A DNA stretch of 6,465 nucleotides from Alphaproteobacteria bacterium (lineage in GTDB: Bacteria; Pseudomonadota; Alphaproteobacteria; ATCC43930; CGMCC-115725): contig JAGWIH010000135.1 in NCBI GenBank assembly GCA_028866355.1, positions 1 to 6,465 on the forward strand. The letters are read 5' to 3'. The notes below the pieces were generated by a model. The model did no database searches. It was not told the origin of the DNA and saw nothing but the letters and a program-made list of their open reading frames with translations. Every line of letters begins with the position of its first letter. Positions within the stretch are counted from its first letter, which is position 1. Both the position numbers and the translations under genes were made by a program. Positions 1 through 6,465 of the stretch are shown one piece after another.

Positions 1-207
1 ACAAAGGACATGATTTTCGACTGTGCCACCATCATCAGCTACACCAGCGAATTCATGACCCTGATGCCGGGCGATCTGATCGCCACCGGCACGCCGTCGG
101 GCGTCGGGCTCGGGCGCGGTCGATTCCTCAAGCCGGGCGATAGCATGCGGCTGACCGTGACCGGCATGGGCGAACAGCGGCAAAAGGTGGTGGCTTATCG
201 CCCATAA
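1..207 (+). CDS. Fumarylacetoacetate hydrolase (FAH) family protein, C-terminal fragment
   Basis: Only the last 68 codons are in the window; the frame is open from base 1 and ends at TAA 205-207. The fragment carries the family's most conserved C-terminal stretch, GDLIATGTPSGVG, preceded by an F-M-T-L-M-P segment and followed by a short beta-rich tail (KPGDSMRLTVTGMG) that ends the FAH fold. Members are metal-dependent hydrolases, hydratases or decarboxylases acting on beta-diketo or 2-keto acids (fumarylpyruvate, acylpyruvates, 2-oxo-hept-3-ene-dioate and similar), usually about 220-290 residues and cytoplasmic. The metal-binding Glu/Asp residues lie in the missing N-terminal part, so neither substrate nor activity can be assigned. 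Nothing in the tail looks damaged; the gene is cut only by the window edge. The family call is firm and the subfamily is unknown. Confidence 0.93.
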   Translation, partial: TKDMIFDCATIISYTSEFMTLMPGDLIATGTPSGVGLGRGRFLKPGDSMRLTVTGMGEQRQKVVAYRP

Positions 208-273
208 AGGGCTGCGAGGGGCTAGCCGGCCAGCGCGTCCGCATGCTGGCGGCGGGCCACGATTCGCGCTAAT

Positions 274-289
274 CTAAACAGTTGTTTAG
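274..289. promoter_or_regulatory. Perfect inverted repeat, candidate operator
   Basis: The sequence reads CTAAACA-GT-TGTTTAG, two perfectly complementary 7-base arms around a 2-base centre. It sits in an AT-rich island in otherwise very GC-rich DNA, 31 bases before the preferred ATG of the cold-shock gene. The 2-base centre is too short for an RNA hairpin loop, so this fits a site for a dimeric DNA-binding protein better than a terminator. The spacing and AAACA/TGTTT half-sites resemble operators of TetR-type regulators, but the regulator is not in this window and the assignment is inference. Confidence 0.45.
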
Positions 290-297
290 CTGTCTCC

Positions 298-306
298 GGG
301 AGGGGG
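298..306 (+). promoter_or_regulatory. Purine-rich ribosome-binding stretch before cold-shock gene
   Basis: GGGAGGGGG lies 14 bases upstream of the ATG at 321, farther than the usual 5-9 bases. It is the only Shine-Dalgarno-like element near this start. The long spacing leaves open weak initiation at ATG 321 or use of an in-frame CTG at 312, which is five bases after the purine run. Confidence 0.45.
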
Positions 307-320
307 TTTTCCTGACTGCC

Positions 321-860
321 ATGTATGATCGTCGTCCTGATTTTTTTCGCGCCGATGACGCACCGACGTCCGGCCGCCGCGTCGAAGCCAAGGTGAAGTG
401 GTTCAACACCGCCAAAGGCTTTGGTTTCGTCAGCTTATCCGATGGCACGCCCGATGCGTTTCTGCCGATGGCGGTATTGCGCCGGGCGGGTTATGGCGAA
501 GCGCGCGAAGGCGCGTCGATCGTCTGCGAAGTCGGCGCTGGCGCCAAAGGGCCTTTGGTCGTCAATGTTCTCAACCTCGACAACAGCACCGCCGTGCCTG
601 GCGGCGGAGGCGGCAACGGCGGCGGGCGCCCGAGCGCGCCGCGCGGTCCCGCCCAGACGATGCAGGGCGCGGTCAAATGGTTCGAGCCCGACAAGGGCTA
701 TGGCTTCATCGCGCCCGAAGGTGGCGGGAAGGACATCTTCGTCCACGTCACCGCTTTACGGCGCAGCGGCGTCAACGCCCTGGAAGCGGGCCAGCGCGTG
801 CAGGTCGATGTCGTCGAAGGCCGCAAGGGGCTCGAAGCCGATCACGTCACCCTGCTATAA
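321..860 (+). CDS. Double cold-shock-domain protein (CspC/CspD-like)
   Basis: The product is a 179-residue cytoplasmic nucleic-acid-binding protein with two cold-shock domains. Domain 1 (about residues 21-87) has the RNP1 motif KGFGFV at 32-37. Its RNP2 position reads DAFLPM (45-50), lacking the usual histidine. Domain 2 (about 114-179) has RNP1 KGYGFI (125-130) and a canonical RNP2, DIFVHV (138-143), and runs to the C terminus. A glycine-rich linker joins them (94-102). Such proteins bind single-stranded RNA/DNA and melt secondary structure; the two-domain Caulobacter proteins CspC and CspD are known for stationary-phase rather than cold induction, which may apply here. I chose ATG 321 because homologous proteins begin near an MYDRRP-like segment. 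A TTG at 282 would add 13 residues, but it has no ribosome-binding site and falls within the palindrome. Family certain, start fairly sure. Confidence 0.93.
   Translation: MYDRRPDFFRADDAPTSGRRVEAKVKWFNTAKGFGFVSLSDGTPDAFLPMAVLRRAGYGEAREGASIVCEVGAGAKGPLVVNVLNLDNSTAVPGGGGGNGGGRPSAPRGPAQTMQGAVKWFEPDKGYGFIAPEGGGKDIFVHVTALRRSGVNALEAGQRVQVDVVEGRKGLEADHVTLL
600..626 (+). repeat. Glycine-codon run encoding the interdomain linker
   Basis: Nine codons (mostly GGC, with one GGA, one GGG and one AAC) encode five glycines, an asparagine and three glycines between the two cold-shock domains. It is a low-complexity, in-frame flexible hinge. Such tracts often differ in length between strains by slippage, although the codon variation seen here should dampen that. 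Confidence 0.7.
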
Positions 861-863
861 AGC

Positions 864-882
864 GCGTCGGCGGGGCTGACGC
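864..882 (+). terminator. Weak hairpin just after the cold-shock gene
   Basis: GCGTCGG (864-870) pairs with CTGACGC (876-882) around a 5-base loop, giving 7 pairs including one G-U. It begins four bases after the TAA stop. The following bases (ATCGTTAT) are only partly T-rich, so it may attenuate transcription or protect the 3' end rather than act as an efficient intrinsic terminator. If it does terminate, the methyltransferase gene needs its own promoter in the remaining ~50 bases, where I see no clear one. Confidence 0.3.
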
Positions 883-920
883 ATCGTTATCGGCCCTCGC
901 GCGTTATTGGAAGTAGCGTC

Positions 921-924
921 GGAG
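921..924 (+). promoter_or_regulatory. Ribosome-binding site of the PmtA-like gene
   Basis: GGAG lies 11 bases before ATG 936. It is the best Shine-Dalgarno match in the 75-base gap and supports that start. Confidence 0.55.
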
Positions 925-935
925 TAAAGTCGTCC

Positions 936-1562
936 ATGGATCTGCAGGACACGCTGAAGACCTATCGGCTCTTTTCCGGCTCTTACGATTTCGTTTTCGG
1001 TCCGATCTTCCATCCCGGTCGCAAGGCCGCGGTGGGGATCGCCAACAATCTGCCGGGGCAGCGTATCCTCGAGGTCGGCGTCGGCACCGGCCTGTCGTTG
1101 CCCTATTTCCGTGACGACTCTGAGGTCACCGGCATCGACGTCTCGGCCGAGATGCTCGCCAAGGCCAAGACGCGTGTCGCGCGCAAGCGACTGACACAGG
1201 TCAAGGCGCTACACGTGATGGATGCCGAACAGACGAGCTTCACCGACGACAGTTTCGACGCCGTGCTTGCGCTCTACGTCGCGTCGGTGGTGCCGAACCC
1301 CGCGCGCTTCGCCGCCGAGATGCGTCGCGTCTGCCGTCCGGGCGGCACGATCGTCATCGTCAATCATTTCATGAGCGACGGTTGGCTGATCAGCCGTTTC
1401 GAAAAGGCGCTCGCGCCGCTGGCTGGCAAGATCGGATTCCACGCCGACTTCCCGCTCGACGATTTCATTACGGACGGCAAGCTCGAAGTCCGCGACATCC
1501 GGCCGAGCAATCTGTTCGGCTATTGGAAGCTGCTGCGCTGCGTCAATAACAAACCGGCCTGA
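936..1562 (+). CDS. pmtA: Phosphatidylethanolamine N-methyltransferase, Rhodobacter (PmtA) type
   Basis: This 208-residue class I SAM-dependent methyltransferase probably methylates phosphatidylethanolamine stepwise to phosphatidylcholine at the inner membrane surface. SAM-binding motif I is ILEVGVGTG (44-52). The acidic residue closing the second strand is D68 in TGIDVS, the next acidic contact is probably D96 in MDAEQTSF, and the post-II region RVCRPGGTIVIVNHF is at 131-145. The N-terminal YRLFSGSYDFVFGPIFHPGR segment and the C-terminal FGYWKLLR segment (194-201) match the compact soluble PmtA of Rhodobacter sphaeroides (about 200 residues) rather than the Sinorhizobium type. There is no membrane segment; these enzymes attach peripherally, often through an N-terminal amphipathic helix. 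It lies 75 bases after the cold-shock gene, on the same strand. The main alternative is a related UbiE/COQ5-like methyltransferase, but the overall pattern favours PmtA. The last codons are intact and it ends at TGA 1560-1562. Confidence 0.82.
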   Translation: MDLQDTLKTYRLFSGSYDFVFGPIFHPGRKAAVGIANNLPGQRILEVGVGTGLSLPYFRDDSEVTGIDVSAEMLAKAKTRVARKRLTQVKALHVMDAEQTSFTDDSFDAVLALYVASVVPNPARFAAEMRRVCRPGGTIVIVNHFMSDGWLISRFEKALAPLAGKIGFHADFPLDDFITDGKLEVRDIRPSNLFGYWKLLRCVNNKPA

Positions 1563-1585
1563 TCGCGCCCGCGCAGCCGTCGCCG
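1563..1585. other. Convergent intergenic gap
   Basis: Twenty-three GC-rich bases separate the stop codons of the rightward pmtA-like gene and the leftward acyl-CoA dehydrogenase gene. There is no T tract and no convincing hairpin within it, so transcripts from both sides may run into the opposing gene or end by Rho. Confidence 0.6.
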
Positions 1586-3354
1586 CTAGATCAAGTCGAG
1601 ATCGAATCCCATCACCGTGCGGCCGCCGGCGACCGCCGGCAGCAACGCGGGCGCTTGCGCCAACCGATGCTCGGCATGGAATCGCGCGGTGGCAATTTTG
1701 GCTTCGAGGAACAGCCGGTCGCCGGCACCGGCTTTCAGGCGTCGTGTCGCGGCCGCGGCGCCGCGCGCGAGCAGCCAGCTGGCGGCAACCGTGCCCAGCA
1801 AGCGGAGATAGGGCTCTGCGCCGGCGAGCGCGGCGCTGAGATCGTTGGCGGCGCTCGCGAGCAGGCCCTTCGTCGCGTGCTCCAGTGCATCGACGCCACG
1901 GGCCAAATGGCCGTCGGCATCGTGACCGTCGAGCCGGCTCTGGTCGCGGCGCATTTCGGCGATGAGGTCGGCGACGGCCGCGCCGCCATCGCGCAGCAGC
2001 TTACGGCCGACGAGGTCGTTCGCCTGAATGCCGTTGGTGCCTTCGTAGATCGGCGCGATGCGGGCGTCGCGCCAATGCTGCGCGGCGCCGGTCTCCTCGA
2101 TGAAGCCCACGCCGCCGTGCACTTGTATGCCGGTGCTGGCGGTTTCGACGCCTTGATCGGTGCACCAGGCCTTGACCACCGGCGTCAGCAAATCGAGCCG
2201 AGCCTGGGCGCGGGCGCGCTGCGCGGCGTCAGGCAGCCGGCGGGCGCGGTCGGTCGCGCCGGCGGCGTAATAGGCGAGGGCGCGCGATGCTTCGCTTGCC
2301 GCGCGCATCGACAGCAGCATGCGACGCACGTCGGGATGATGTTTGATCGGCAGCCCGATGCCGTCTTTGGCGCCAGTCGGTTTGCCCTGGATGCGCGTGT
2401 GTGCAAAGGTCCGTGCCTGCTGATAAGCGCGCTCGCCGATCGCCACGCCCTGTAAGCCGACATGCAGCCGCGCGACGTTCATCATGATGAACATCGCCTC
2501 AAGGCCACGGTTCTCCTCGCCCACGAGGGTGCCGACGGCGCCACCGTCGTCGCCATAGGACATGACGCAGGTCGGGCTCGCGTGAATGCCGAGCTTGTGC
2601 TCGAGGCTGACGCAACGCAGGTCGTTGCGCGCGCCCAGGCTGCCATCGTCGTTGACGAGAAACTTGGGCACGACGAACAGCGAAATGCCCTTGGTGCCAG
2701 CGGGCGCGTCGGGTAGCCGCGCGAGCACGAGATGGACGATGTTGCCGGCCATGTCGTGTTCGCCCCAGGTGATGAAGATCTTCTGGCCGGTGATGCGGTA
2801 ATGGTCGCCTTCGCGCACGGCCCGCGTCCGCAATGCGCCGAGGTCGGAGCCGGCCTGCGGCTCCGTCAGATTCATTGTCCCAGTCCATTCACCGGAGATC
2901 AGCCGGCCGAGATAGAGCCGCTGCTGCGCCGGCGTGCCGAGCTGCTCGAGCAATTCCCAGGCGCTGATGCTCAGCATCGGACACAGCGACCAGGCGAAGT
3001 TGGCGCTCATCCACATCTCATTGACCGCGGTGTCGAGAGCGATCGGCAGTCCCTGACCGCCATGCTCGGGCGGCGCCGACAGCGCGCTCCAGCCGCCGCC
3101 CGCGTAGGCGCGATAGGCTTCCTTGAAGCCGGCGGGGGTGCGCACCACGCCGTTTTCGAGCCGGCTCTTCTCGATATCGCCGGTCCGATTGGTTGGCGCG
3201 ATGACATTGCCGGCCAATTTCGCCGCCTCGCCAAGCACGGCGTCGACGACATCAGCCGAAACGGCTTCGTATCCGGGTAGTTTGGCGATTTCCGGCAGCC
3301 CGGCGATCTCGTCGAGTGCAAAGCGCATCTCGGCCAGCGGCGCGGCGTAGCCGC

Positions 3355-3358
<4 letters not shown>
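1586..3358 (-). CDS. Acyl-CoA dehydrogenase, large DmdC-like type
   Basis: This 590-residue FAD enzyme oxidises an acyl-CoA to the trans-2-enoyl-CoA and passes electrons to electron-transfer flavoprotein. The start motif YAAPLAEMRFALDE (4-17) is typical of the ~590-600-residue subfamily that includes 3-methylmercaptopropionyl-CoA dehydrogenase DmdC. It continues with an N-terminal helical domain, the central beta domain with NLTEPQAGSDLGALRT (163-178) and ITGQKIFITWGEHD (189-202), then MMNVARLHVGLQG (292-304) and QVHGGVGFIEE (412-422). The catalytic base is probably E439 in IYEGTNGIQ. The extra C-terminal domain (from about 460) is the acetyl-CoA dehydrogenase-like C-terminal extension. The start is ATG 3356-3358, overlapping the stop of the preceding gene as ATGA; an AAGG lies 4 bases upstream. 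A longer reading frame to 3550 exists but its extra 64 residues are Arg/His-rich readthrough of the neighbour. The substrate is unknown: DmdC-type enzymes also act on short- or medium-chain acyl-CoAs. It ends at TAG. Confidence 0.92.
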
Positions 3359-4767
<1,409 letters not shown>

Positions 4768-4808
4768 GCCTAAAGCCCTATCGCTCCCGACCGGTTGCCG
4801 TCCAGCCC
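4768..4808 (-). other. Intra-operon gap with ribosome-binding site
   Basis: Forty-one bases separate the TsaC-type gene's stop from the FAD dehydrogenase's ATG. On the minus strand an AGGG at 4776-4779 sits 8 bases before the ATG and a GGGAG at 4785-4789 lies farther off. There is no terminator hairpin with a T tract, so cotranscription is likely. Confidence 0.5.
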
Positions 4809-5756
4809 TCAGTTGGCGCGCCCGCGCGCCGCGCGCCGTAGGCGGTCGTTGATCGCCGCGCCTAGGCCGGTTTCGGGGATGGGCATGACCGCGATCGCCG
4901 TGAACCGCGGCTGATCGAGCGTACGCAGCGCCGCGAACAGATTGGCGGCCGCTTCGGTCAAATTGTGTGCCGACGACAGATTGACGGTCGCTCCGGCGCC
5001 AGGCAGGGGTGGGCCGAACGCCAGCAGCGCCTCGTCGGGCGCAACCGTCGTGGCATTGAGGCGCAACGGCCGCGCTGGCGCATAGTGGCGTTCGAACATG
5101 CCGGGCGAACGCGATGCGTCCGCATCCGTCGCACCGGCCACGAGCCCAAGCACGCTTTCAAGCTGTTCGCGTGGTACGCCGCCCGGCCGCAGCAGCACCG
5201 CGTGTGGCTGCGATAGATCGACCACGGTGGACTCAATGCCAACGCGGCATGGCCCCCCGTCGAGCACGGCAGCGATACGGCCATCGAGCTCATCGACCAC
5301 GTGGTCGGAAGTGGTTGGGCTCACGTGACCCGAGCGGTTGGCGCTCGGTGCGGCGAGCGGCCGTCTGACGGCTCGCAGCAGCGCCTGCGCCTGCGGATGC
5401 GCCGGTGCGCGCAAGGCGAGCGTTTCGAGACCCGCGCTGGCCAAGCGCGAAATCGAACAGGCGGTACTACGTTTGAGCACGAGCGTCAGCGGCCCCGGCC
5501 AGAAGCGGCGGACAAGATCGCGCGCTCGATCGTCGAACGTGGCCAGCGGTTCGGCCGCGGCGAGCTCGGCGACATGTACGATCAGCGGATTGAAGTTGGG
5601 TCGGCCCTTGGCGGCGAAGATCGCCGCGACCGCACGATCGTTTGTGGCATCGCCGCCGAGGCCGTACACCGTCTCGGTCGGAAAAGCGACGAGCGCGCCG
5701 TCGCGCAGCAAGGAAGCGGCGCGATCGAGTTGCGCGGCGCTCAGGCGCTCGGTCAC
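4809..5756 (-). CDS. L-threonylcarbamoyladenylate synthase, Sua5/TsaC type
   Basis: The 315-residue product makes threonylcarbamoyl-AMP from threonine, bicarbonate and ATP, the first step of t6A37 synthesis on ANN-decoding tRNAs; TsaD with partners then transfers the group. The YrdC domain occupies about residues 5-200: FPTETVYGLGGDA (25-37), KGRPNFNPLIVHV (50-62), APSANRSGHVSPT (136-148) and VGIESTVVDLS (172-182), with LLRPGG after it. The Lys/Arg and Ser/Asn substrate residues of this family are present (K50, R52, S138, N140). A linker beginning with SPGMFERHYAP (217-227) leads into the C-terminal Sua5 domain, so this is the long Sua5 form, not the short TsaC of E. coli. I place the start at GTG 5754-5756, overlapping the upstream TGA as GTGA. 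An ATG-initiated frame at 5885 would add 43 Arg-rich residues that lie antiparallel in sense to the cysQ-like gene's coding frame and look spurious. No clear ribosome-binding site precedes the GTG, consistent with coupling. Confidence 0.93.
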   Translation of the reverse strand: MTERLSAAQLDRAASLLRDGALVAFPTETVYGLGGDATNDRAVAAIFAAKGRPNFNPLIVHVAELAAAEPLATFDDRARDLVRRFWPGPLTLVLKRSTACSISRLASAGLETLALRAPAHPQAQALLRAVRRPLAAPSANRSGHVSPTTSDHVVDELDGRIAAVLDGGPCRVGIESTVVDLSQPHAVLLRPGGVPREQLESVLGLVAGATDADASRSPGMFERHYAPARPLRLNATTVAPDEALLAFGPPLPGAGATVNLSSAHNLTEAAANLFAALRTLDQPRFTAIAVMPIPETGLGAAINDRLRRAARGRAN

Positions 5757-6465
5757 GTCCGGCCGCGAACGAGAAACGGCGGATTGCGGTAGCCGGCCTT
5801 GCCGTAGCCGAGGCGTGTACCGTCGAGCGTGGTCACGCTGCCGCCGGCGGCTTCGACGATCGCCTGACCGGCGGCGGTGTCCCATTCGCTGGTTTCGCCG
5901 TAGCGCGGGTAATGATCCGCGGTGCCCTCGGCGATCAGGCAGAACTTGGACGCGCTGCCCATCGGGCGATGCACGGCGCCGGGCACGGTGGCGAGATAGG
6001 CCTCGATGCGTCGCGACGGGCCGTGCAGCCGGCTCGACAAGACGACAGGTTTCGCCGGAACGACGCGCGCGGCGATCCGTTCCGGCTTGCTATCGCCGCG
6101 CTGGCGGGTTGCGGTGCCGGGGCCGGCAGCTGCATAGATCAGATGCTGTGTCGGCACGCCGATTACGCCCAGCACCGGCCAGCCGTCCTCGATCAAGCCG
6201 ATATTGACGCTGAATTCGTCACTGCGGTCGACGAAGCCGCGCGTACCGTCGAGCGGATCGACCAGCCAATAACGCGACGCCAACGTCGCCGGCAGACCCG
6301 AGGCGGCGACCTGCTCCTCGGCGACGATGGGGATGTCGGGCGCAACGCGTTCGAGTGCGGCGATGATCCGCCGCTCGGCTTCCTCGTCCGCGAGCGTCAC
6401 CGGCGACTGGTCGGCTTTGCGCCGCACCTCGAACGGCGTCGCGTAGATATCGAGGATCACCGCGG
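5753..6465 (-). CDS. cysQ: 3'(2'),5'-bisphosphate nucleotidase (CysQ), 5' end outside window
   Basis: An inositol-monophosphatase-superfamily enzyme that hydrolyses 3'-phosphoadenosine 5'-phosphate (PAP) to AMP, clearing the by-product of sulfate reduction and sulfotransfer; it acts in the cytoplasm with Mg2+. The visible 236 residues lack about 25-35 N-terminal ones; the reading frame is open to the window edge, and a GTG at 6458-6460 is an internal Val, not a start. Counting from that Val: FEVRRKADQSPVTLADEEAE (10-29), VAEEQ (46-50), WLVDPLDGTRGF (65-76, holding metal ligands D68 and D71), ASKFCLIAEGTADHYPRYG (170-188) and EWDTAAGQAIVEAAGG (192-207, with D194). The KFCL...EGTAD and YPR features are CysQ-typical and separate it from SuhB-type inositol phosphatases. 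A glycine replaces the usual acidic residue after DPLDGTR (residue 75). It ends at TGA 5753-5755, overlapping the TsaC gene's GTG. Confidence 0.88.
   Translation of the reverse strand, partial: AVILDIYATPFEVRRKADQSPVTLADEEAERRIIAALERVAPDIPIVAEEQVAASGLPATLASRYWLVDPLDGTRGFVDRSDEFSVNIGLIEDGWPVLGVIGVPTQHLIYAAAGPGTATRQRGDSKPERIAARVVPAKPVVLSSRLHGPSRRIEAYLATVPGAVHRPMGSASKFCLIAEGTADHYPRYGETSEWDTAAGQAIVEAAGGSVTTLDGTRLGYGKAGYRNPPFLVRGRT

Larger units (their letters stand above)
208..320. other. Intergenic region between FAH-family gene and cold-shock gene
   Basis: This 113-base gap holds a possible weak hairpin at 229-250 (6-base arms GCCAGC and GCTGGC around a 10-base loop, with no T tract after it), an AT-rich patch at about 270-289 that contains a perfect inverted repeat, and a purine-rich stretch at 298-306. 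It probably includes the end of the upstream transcript and the promoter of the cold-shock gene. I cannot fix a -35/-10 pair; TAATCT at 270-275 is only a weak -10 candidate. Confidence 0.5.

Noticed and set aside
229..250. Intrinsic terminator after the FAH-family gene
   Set aside because: Only 6 base pairs around a 10-base loop and no T tract follow; such chance pairings are common at this GC content. I mention it in the gap entry but do not call it a terminator.
398..916. Alternative-frame rightward open frames over the cold-shock gene
   Set aside because: They are Arg-rich frameshifted translations of the cold-shock gene; the frame starting at 321 carries two intact cold-shock domains.
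1655..2455. 266-codon rightward open frame antisense to the acyl-CoA dehydrogenase
   Set aside because: Same pattern: a shadow of a well-supported gene in high-GC DNA, with no recognisable protein family.
5757..5885. 43-residue N-terminal extension of the threonylcarbamoyl-AMP synthase
   Set aside because: It is an out-of-frame reading of the cysQ 3' end, Arg-rich; family members start just before the TERLSAAQLDRA-like helix, which matches the GTG at 5756.
5338..6207. 289-codon rightward open frame spanning the TsaC-type and cysQ genes
   Set aside because: It is Arg/Ser-rich and low in complexity, antisense to two genuine genes and crossing their junction, so it cannot be under coding selection of its own in any evident way.

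Overview
The window looks like ordinary chromosomal DNA from a GC-rich alphaproteobacterium. The evidence is the strong G/C third-position bias in every gene, a two-domain cold-shock protein of the type known from Caulobacter, a Rhodobacter-type phospholipid N-methyltransferase, and an alphaproteobacterial-style CysQ. Placement below class is a guess (Rhodospirillales- or Hyphomicrobiales-like). I see no tRNA, rRNA, CRISPR array, insertion sequence, phage gene or long repeat.

Layout. Bases 1-1562 are read rightward: the 3' end of a fumarylacetoacetate-hydrolase-family gene (1-207), a 113-base gap with a perfect 7+7 inverted repeat, a double cold-shock-domain protein (321-860), a 75-base gap with a weak hairpin, and a PmtA-like phosphatidylethanolamine N-methyltransferase (936-1562). 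Bases 1586-6465 are read leftward as a tight gene cluster. In transcription order it holds a CysQ-like 3'(2'),5'-bisphosphate nucleotidase (5' end beyond the window), a Sua5/TsaC-type threonylcarbamoyl-AMP synthase, a GlcD/D2HGDH-type FAD-linked 2-hydroxyacid dehydrogenase, and a 590-residue DmdC-like acyl-CoA dehydrogenase. The two blocks converge with only 23 bases between stop codons.

How the genes may work together. The leftward cluster has two 4-base start/stop overlaps (GTGA between cysQ and the TsaC gene, ATGA between the FAD dehydrogenase and the acyl-CoA dehydrogenase) and one 41-base gap, so it is probably one transcript. Its first two products do housekeeping work (PAP turnover, and the t6A modification of tRNA). 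Its last two are flavoenzymes whose relatives commonly pass electrons to electron-transfer flavoprotein, so they may share an electron acceptor. The rightward genes probably concern RNA chaperoning under stress and membrane phosphatidylcholine synthesis.

I did not find a convincing undescribed system. The items most worth a second look are the palindrome before the cold-shock gene, the degenerate RNA-binding motif in its first domain, and the coupled flavoenzyme pair.
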